Part shown: in pieces, positions 21,339 through 27,797 of the stretch
How positions within the stretch are numbered: position 1 is the stretch's first letter
Layout: every line of letters begins with the position of its first letter
Assembly (NCBI GenBank): GCA_022836615.1
Contig: MU405452.1
Span: forward strand, 1 to 27,797
Reading direction: 5' to 3'
DNA length: 27,797 nt
Origin: Annulohypoxylon bovei var. microspora
Lineage: Eukaryota; Ascomycota; Sordariomycetes; Xylariales; Hypoxylaceae
Program-made: the position numbers and the translations under genes
Notes under the pieces: generated by a model
Told to the model about the DNA's origin: nothing
Databases searched by the model: none
What the model saw: the letters and a program-made list of their open reading frames with translations, nothing else

Positions 21339-22871
21339 TTTTTTAATATATTTTATTAAATTATATTATTATATTTTTTATTAATTATATATATAATAAT
21401 AAATATTTTATTACATTTAATTTTTTTTATTAAGTTTTTCTTTATAAAAACTTATTAATTATATAATATAATTTTAAAATATATTTTATTTTAATATAAA
21501 AAAAATTAGTTTTAAAAAAAATATTTCGTAACGTTATTATTATTTATAATAAATGTTATTAAATTATTTAATTATATTATAACATTTAACATTTATATAT
21601 TATTTTTGTTTTTATTATTTTATAATTTACCATAAATAATATATTTTAATACGTATAAAGTAAAAAAAATAAAAACTTATAACCGATAAATAACATAAAT
21701 AATAAAATATTATTTCGTTTTAACATTTATTACATAATTAATAAATTAAAGTTTATTATATTTTTAAAATTTATTAATAAAAAATATAAAATTATATTCC
21801 ATTTTTTACATTTATAATTTCGTTATGTTTTTAAGTAAAAAACATGGTTCCATAATTATAAATGTTAAAATATTTACAACGTTTTTTACAAATACATATT
21901 TATTACGTTCGTTTAATTTATATTTTAAAAATACATATTTCGATTTTTTTTAATTAAATAAAATAACTTTTAAATCCGTATACGTAAGTTAAATACGTTT
22001 AAATTTCTTTTTAACATCGCTTTTAAAATTATTAAATTAATATTTAAAATTCATAAATTAGCACCACCTTTTAATTATATGAAAAAACGTTTTTAAAATA
22101 AAGTTAATAAAAATTATCATTAAATTTATTCGGTTAAAAAAAAAGAAATAATATGCTTTATTAATAAAGGAAAAGGTTTTAAAAAACATTATAATAAAAG
22201 TAATACCAATATTAATAAAAAAGGTTTTTAATTTTAAAAGTTTTTATAAATTTTTAATTTAAATAAGTTCGTGTTATTAACGTTATTTTTTTTTAACTTT
22301 AATTTTAACGATAATAACATAAATAATAAACATTTAAATAATAAATTTATAATAAAGTTTTTTAATATTTATTACTTTACTTTTAAAAAACCATGGTTTT
22401 TTTATATTTAATATTAATGTTAACATTAATATATAATTTAATAAAATGTTTATTAATTTAAATATTATTAATTATAAATATTATGAATTTAATAAACTTA
22501 AATAAAGAAAAATATTAATATAAATAAAGAAAAATAACCATTCATTTAATTAATTAATGTATTTATTATTTATTTATTTAATTATTTATTTATAATATAT
22601 TTTTTTTAATATAAATTAATAATAATTAAAATTATTATATAATTAAAAATAATATTAAATCCATTATATAAATGTTATAAATTTCATCCATTATATGAAA
22701 AATATTAAAAAATATTTAAAACCACATATAAATCGCCATATAATTAAAAATATTAATAATTAATAAAAATTTAATTAATTTAATTTACTTTTTTTTTATT
22801 ATAATTTATATTTTTTTTAATTTTATTATTTCCCACCTTTTTAACCCGGGTTTAAATTTCTTATAATTACA
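21339..22871. other. AT-rich gene-free stretch
   Basis: No coherent frame or RNA gene is visible. A C-rich island at 22828-22852 (TCCCACCTTTTT, then CCCGGG) reads as a polypurine tract on the minus strand and might mark a decayed element end. Confidence 0.55.
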
Positions 22872-23165
22872 TAATTAAATAAGTTTTAAAAAGCACTTTT
22901 AATTAATTTAAATTATATTTTTTATAAATTATTTCATAATTAATAAATTAAGGTTTAAAATAAATATTTATAAAATAAAAAAACCTACGCGAAATATATT
23001 ATAAAACCATTTTAATAAAAAACTTTTAAATACATTTAACTTTTAATTTAATTTTTCATTTATAAAACGATTTATATAAAATGTAACTTAAATTAATTAA
23101 AAGTCCTTTTTAAGATTTATTTAATTATATAATTATAAGAAATTTAATAAAAGATTAAAAAAAAA
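22872..23165 (+). repeat. Dispersed repeat, copy 2
   Basis: Same-orientation counterpart of 5995-6300. The clearest shared block is TTTATTTAATTATATAATTATAA followed by (G/A)AAATTTAATA and an A-rich tail (here with G interruptions, about 23157-23184). Upstream landmarks CACTTTTAA, CATAATTAATAAAT and a CGCGA core occur in the same order. Confidence 0.5.
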
Positions 23166-25142
23166 GAAAAAAGAAAAAAAAAAGGTATATAAATGGGTAT
23201 AAGTGCGTAAATTTTTTTAAGTTAAATTAAAAGTATAATTTTTAATATATGCATTTATATAAAAATTTATATGTAAAAAAAAGTACCTTTTAATATTATT
23301 TTTATATAACGGATAAAATTAATAACATTTATATAACGGATTTAACATTATTTATAATTAAATTAATATATTAATAATTACTTAAATAATTTATTAATAT
23401 ATTATATTAAATTATATATAACATTATTTTTTACTTATTTATATAAATAATTAATATATATTATAACGGGTAATACATGTTAATTATATAATATAAGAAA
23501 TATTTTTATATATAATTTTATATAATAACATTAATATATAAAACATTTAATTTAATTTTATTTTACTTACATTTTAATTAATATTAAATCATTAAAAAAT
23601 AATATTAATGTAATATATTTTATGTATATATATTATATATTATTTAATAATTTTACCTTTTATTAATTATTATTAAAATATTTATTTATATTTTATTTTT
23701 AAATTAATACTTTTCATTATATTATTTAAAAATCATTTATATTTAAGTTTATAAAATTAAAATATCATAATTTATTAAGTAAAAAAACAACTTAAAAATA
23801 ACCTTAAAAAATAAAAAAAAAATAAAAAAAAAAAGATTTATTATTATCCATTATTAATAATTTTAATAAAATTAATTTAAAACGATTAAAATCTTAGAAA
23901 TTATTTGTTTTTTTTAATTATAATAACGGGATTTAATTAAGTCGGGTTTTATTGTAATAATTTTTTAAAGAAATTATAAAAGTTAAAATAATTATTTTAT
24001 ATATATAAAATATTATTTATAAGTTTTAAAACACGTTTAATATGTTTTATATGGAAAATTAATTAAACGTTTAACATTTATTAAAAAAATAAAATAATAT
24101 TAAAGTTTTTATAAAATATAAAATTAATATTTCATTTTTATTATTATTATTAAATATTTATTTAACATAATTTAACGAACATTATTATTATATAATTTCA
24201 AAACTTATAATTTTATTAAATATATATATTTACGTATATATCCCACCTTTTCGTTATTAAAAAAACCCCCGGACATAAATTTTTTTTTAATTAATATTTT
24301 CATAAATAACCCACGTTATAATAAATTAAATTACGAAATAAACCCATTAATTAAAAAAATATAAAAATAAGAATTTAAATTTTTAAGAATTTAATTAAAA
24401 AAATAAACTTTATCGTTTAAAGCTTACCGTTAATAAATAATATATTAATAATGTTTAATTTACCTTAATTATTAAAATTAAATTACTTTAATAATATTAA
24501 TGAAATTAATTTAAAAATAAGGTTATTTTTTTATAATTTTAATAATTTAAATTAAAAATTATCCAAGTTTATAAAATATAATAATAATAACGTAAAATTT
24601 TATTAATTTATATTTTAAATTAAGGTTTTTTTATAAGTTTTAATAAATAATTTTATTTATGAAAATTCATAATAATCTTTTATTATTTTCCTTTTCTTTT
24701 TTAATATTTTTATTAATTAAAAATATTTATTTTATTATTAAACGATTTATTTAATTAAAGTTAATAACTTAAATATTATTTATTAATGTTAATAAATTTA
24801 ATTATTTTTTTTTATATTTTTTAAAATATAATTTTTTTTTAATATAAAGTTATTAACCTTTTTTTAATGTTAATTAATAAACGTTATTATAAAAAATTAA
24901 TATTAATATTCCATTAAATTTTTTATTAAAATAATTAAAACGTTAATAAAAAGATTCTTAAATTTCTTTAACGTTTAAAATTTTTATATGTTATATATAT
25001 TACAATTATTAATTAAACATTTAAATATAAATCTTTTTAAAATAAAATATATAATGGTTATTAACCGTGGATTAATGAATGTTATTAATAAACTTTATTT
25101 TTCATAATGAATTATTTTAATAAAATGGTGTTAATAAAAATA
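23166..25142. other. AT-rich gene-free stretch
   Basis: No gene or RNA was recognised. A CCCACCTTTTCG island with a CCCCCGG run at 24241-24273 again resembles a minus-strand polypurine tract. Confidence 0.55.
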
Positions 25143-25340
25143 TAAAACATATAATATAATAATATTATATTATAATTACATTATAATTATAATATTATTA
25201 TATTATATTTATATTATTATTATATTATTACCACATTATTATTATATTATTACCACATTATTACCACATTATTATTACATTATATTTATATTATATTTAT
25301 ATCGTTATTACATTATTATAACATTATTAAAATAATATTA
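25143..25340 (+). repeat. ATT/ACCACATTATT simple-repeat tract
   Basis: The region consists of ATT-type triplets and a 12-bp motif TTATTACCACAT repeated several times around 25222-25275, with variants (TTATATTTATAT). There is no reading frame of interest. Confidence 0.85.
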
Positions 25341-26500
25341 AATTATTATTAACGTGGTTTTAATAATTTATTAATTTATTTAAATATAATAATTTTTTAA
25401 TATATTATTATTAATTAAAAATGAGGATTTACATTTTATAAAATAAACTTAAATTAATTAATAAGTTTTAAATTTATTTCGGAAATGTAATTTATGTTTA
25501 ATAAAATGTTAAATAATAAATAAATTTAAAATAATAAATTTTTATTTAAATTATATTAAGCTTTTTAAATATTAATTTTTAATATATAAAATATAAATAA
25601 TATATAATTATTATTTTTTTTAACGCTTATAATATACATAATAAACATTTAATTAACTTTAAAATTAAAAAAAACATGGTTTATATATTTATTAATAATA
25701 CGTTTATATATTAAGAATTTTTATTTAAAAAAATAAATAAATAATTTATAAATATTTATAAATCATTTAAAACATTATTAATTAATAATATATTAATAAT
25801 TTTTTCATTTAATATCGAAAAAACATTATTTACGGATTTAATTTATTCTTTAATATTATTAAAAAAAGGTAATTAAAATAACATAACTTTTATTTAAATA
25901 AATAAAATAAATATTATTATTAATAAAATTAATTAATAATTTAAAAATACATTTTATAATATATATTTAATATTATTAATAATATATTATCGTAGTAATA
26001 AATTATTAAATTAAAGAATAATAAAGTTAATAATAATATTTTTTTCATTTAATAATTTTTCATTAATTATTTAAGTAACCATTATATTATTACGTATTAA
26101 GCTTTTAATTTTTTAAATATATTATTCATTATTTTTTCATTATTTTTTATATTTTTTTTATAATTAATTATATAAAAATTATATATTTAAAATTAAATTA
26201 ATATTTAAATTATTTATAAGAAAAATAAAAAAAGTTTTATTATAAAATTAAAATATATTTAAATATTTTTATAAGTAAATTAATTTAATAAAAGGATTTT
26301 TAATTATATTATTAATCTTTATAAATATAATACGCTTTTTAATTTAATTATTATATAAAAAGTTTAAATTTAAAAAAAAATTAATAATAAAAAATATAAA
26401 ATTATAATGTTAATAATATTTATATTATATAAATAAATATTTAATAATAAAATAATTATTTATATGTTATTTAATATTAAAATAAAATATATATTTCTTA
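25341..26500. other. AT-rich gene-free stretch
   Basis: No coherent frame, RNA gene or terminal repeat was recognised. Confidence 0.6.
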
Positions 26501-26522
26501 TTTTTTTTTTTTTTTTTTTTTT
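26501..26522. repeat. Poly-T run of 22
   Basis: Twenty-two consecutive T residues, followed about 15 bp later by another T run. No retroposed body was identified on the minus strand. Confidence 0.9.
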
Positions 26523-27797
26523 AAGTAAATTTATTATTTTTTTTTTTTACGGGTTTTTATATATATTTATTTACTTAAATAAATTACATGTATATATTAT
26601 TTATTAAACATTTAACGTTTTTTATTTAACTTTATTCATATTATATAATAAATAATTAAAACCTTAATAAATTTATTATATAATTATTATATAAAATAAT
26701 ATTTCCGGTTTTTTAATTTAATTTTTATTAAATAATAATTAAATATTATATTTTAAAAAAGTATTTTTTTAATTATATTAATAATTAATGGTTATAATGG
26801 GTATAAGTTTACCTTTTATTACATTTAAATATAATAAAATGTAATTAAATAATTTAATTAACTTTACGTTTACATTATATATATTTAAACCATGCTTTTT
26901 TTATAATTAATTATTAATGTTTTAATTATAATTATTATATATAAAAGAATTATTTTATTAAAAATATATGGTAATTATAATATATACCATTAATGAATAA
27001 ATAAATATTATTTATATAAATTATAAATAAAATATTAAATTAATATTTAATAATATTATTAAATAAATTTAATTAATTTTCGAATAATCTTTTTTTTTCC
27101 TTTTTTTTTAAGCGGTATATAAGTAATATTAAATGTTTATTCTTTTATTAAAAATAAATTAAATAATATTTATGATTTTTTAATATATAATTATTAATAA
27201 TAAATATTAATATATTTAAAACGTAATATTTAAATATTTAAATAATTTTATTTTTTAATTATTCGCTTTTTTATTATTTATTTTAAACTTTTTAAATCTT
27301 TTTTATTTATTAAATCGATAATATTTAAAAATTTTATTATGTTAATTTTTAAAATATATTTAAAACGATTAAATCGACGGTAAATTAATTTAATTTAAAA
27401 TACTTTTTATTAAAAACGAAATGTTAATATTATTATATAAAATAATAAGTTTAATAATTTTATTAATAATAAACTTAATTTTAATTAAAATTAAATGAAA
27501 ACTTTTAATTAAAATTTAACGAAAAAAAAATATTTTTTTATATAATTTATAACATTTTTTAATTTTTTAATTAATAATAATTATAATTAATTAAAAGTAA
27601 TAAACGATATTAATATATTTAATTATATTATTTAAGTTTTAACGAAAATTAAAAAAACGTTTATTAATAAAATTATTATTTTAATAATTTAAAATTTAAA
27701 TATATATTTAATTAATTTTATTAAATATTAATTTAATAAAATTAATTAATTATAATTATAATTTAAAATTAAATGGTGTATTTTTTTTAATAATTAA
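26523..27797. other. AT-rich gene-free stretch to the window end
   Basis: No gene, RNA or recognised repeat. Occasional CG steps are the main surviving G/C. Confidence 0.6.

Overview
This is a gene-free, extremely AT-rich stretch of eukaryotic nuclear DNA, by eye above 85% A+T. It has no intact protein-coding gene, no rRNA, no CRISPR array and no convincing tRNA. The best explanation is a fungal AT-isochore (filamentous ascomycete, Pezizomycotina) filled with retrotransposon relics destroyed by repeat-induced point mutation (RIP). The evidence is a reading frame that stays in register for over 5 kb while Asp/Gly/Glu/Trp/Gln codons have become Asn/Lys/stop, which is transition damage without indels. 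The species cannot be named from the sequence.

Layout. 1-8742 is AT desert holding a polypurine patch (about 1681-1790), a TTAA-rich tract (1806-2130), a GC-retaining gene fragment on the minus strand (about 4690-5160), one copy of a dispersed repeat (about 5995-6300) and a 19-20 bp minisatellite (7887-8097). 8743-16415 is a complete Ty1/copia-type LTR retrotransposon on the plus strand: two 162-bp LTRs, one degenerate gag-pol frame (integrase, reverse transcriptase and RNase H recognisable in order), a minus-strand ORF relic of about 337 codons between pol and the 3' LTR, and a short polypurine tract. 16416-18086 is AT desert. 18087-20620 is a second, shorter LTR element on the minus strand: two LTRs of about 205 bp, a gag-like frame, no pol, and about 4.3 tandem copies of a 175-190 bp unit before its polypurine tract and 3' LTR. 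20621-27797 is AT desert with a small GC-retaining remnant (about 21067-21338), the second copy of the dispersed repeat (about 22872-23165) and simple repeats (25143-25340, 26501-26522).

How the parts relate. The copia element is damaged mostly on one strand (G to A on the plus strand, C retained), and the asymmetry starts and stops at its LTRs. The flanks and the second element have lost both C and G. This suggests that the copia element inserted into an already decayed isochore and was mutated later and on one strand. The two points most worth pursuing are the antisense ORF inside the copia element and the gag-only element with internal tandem repeats.
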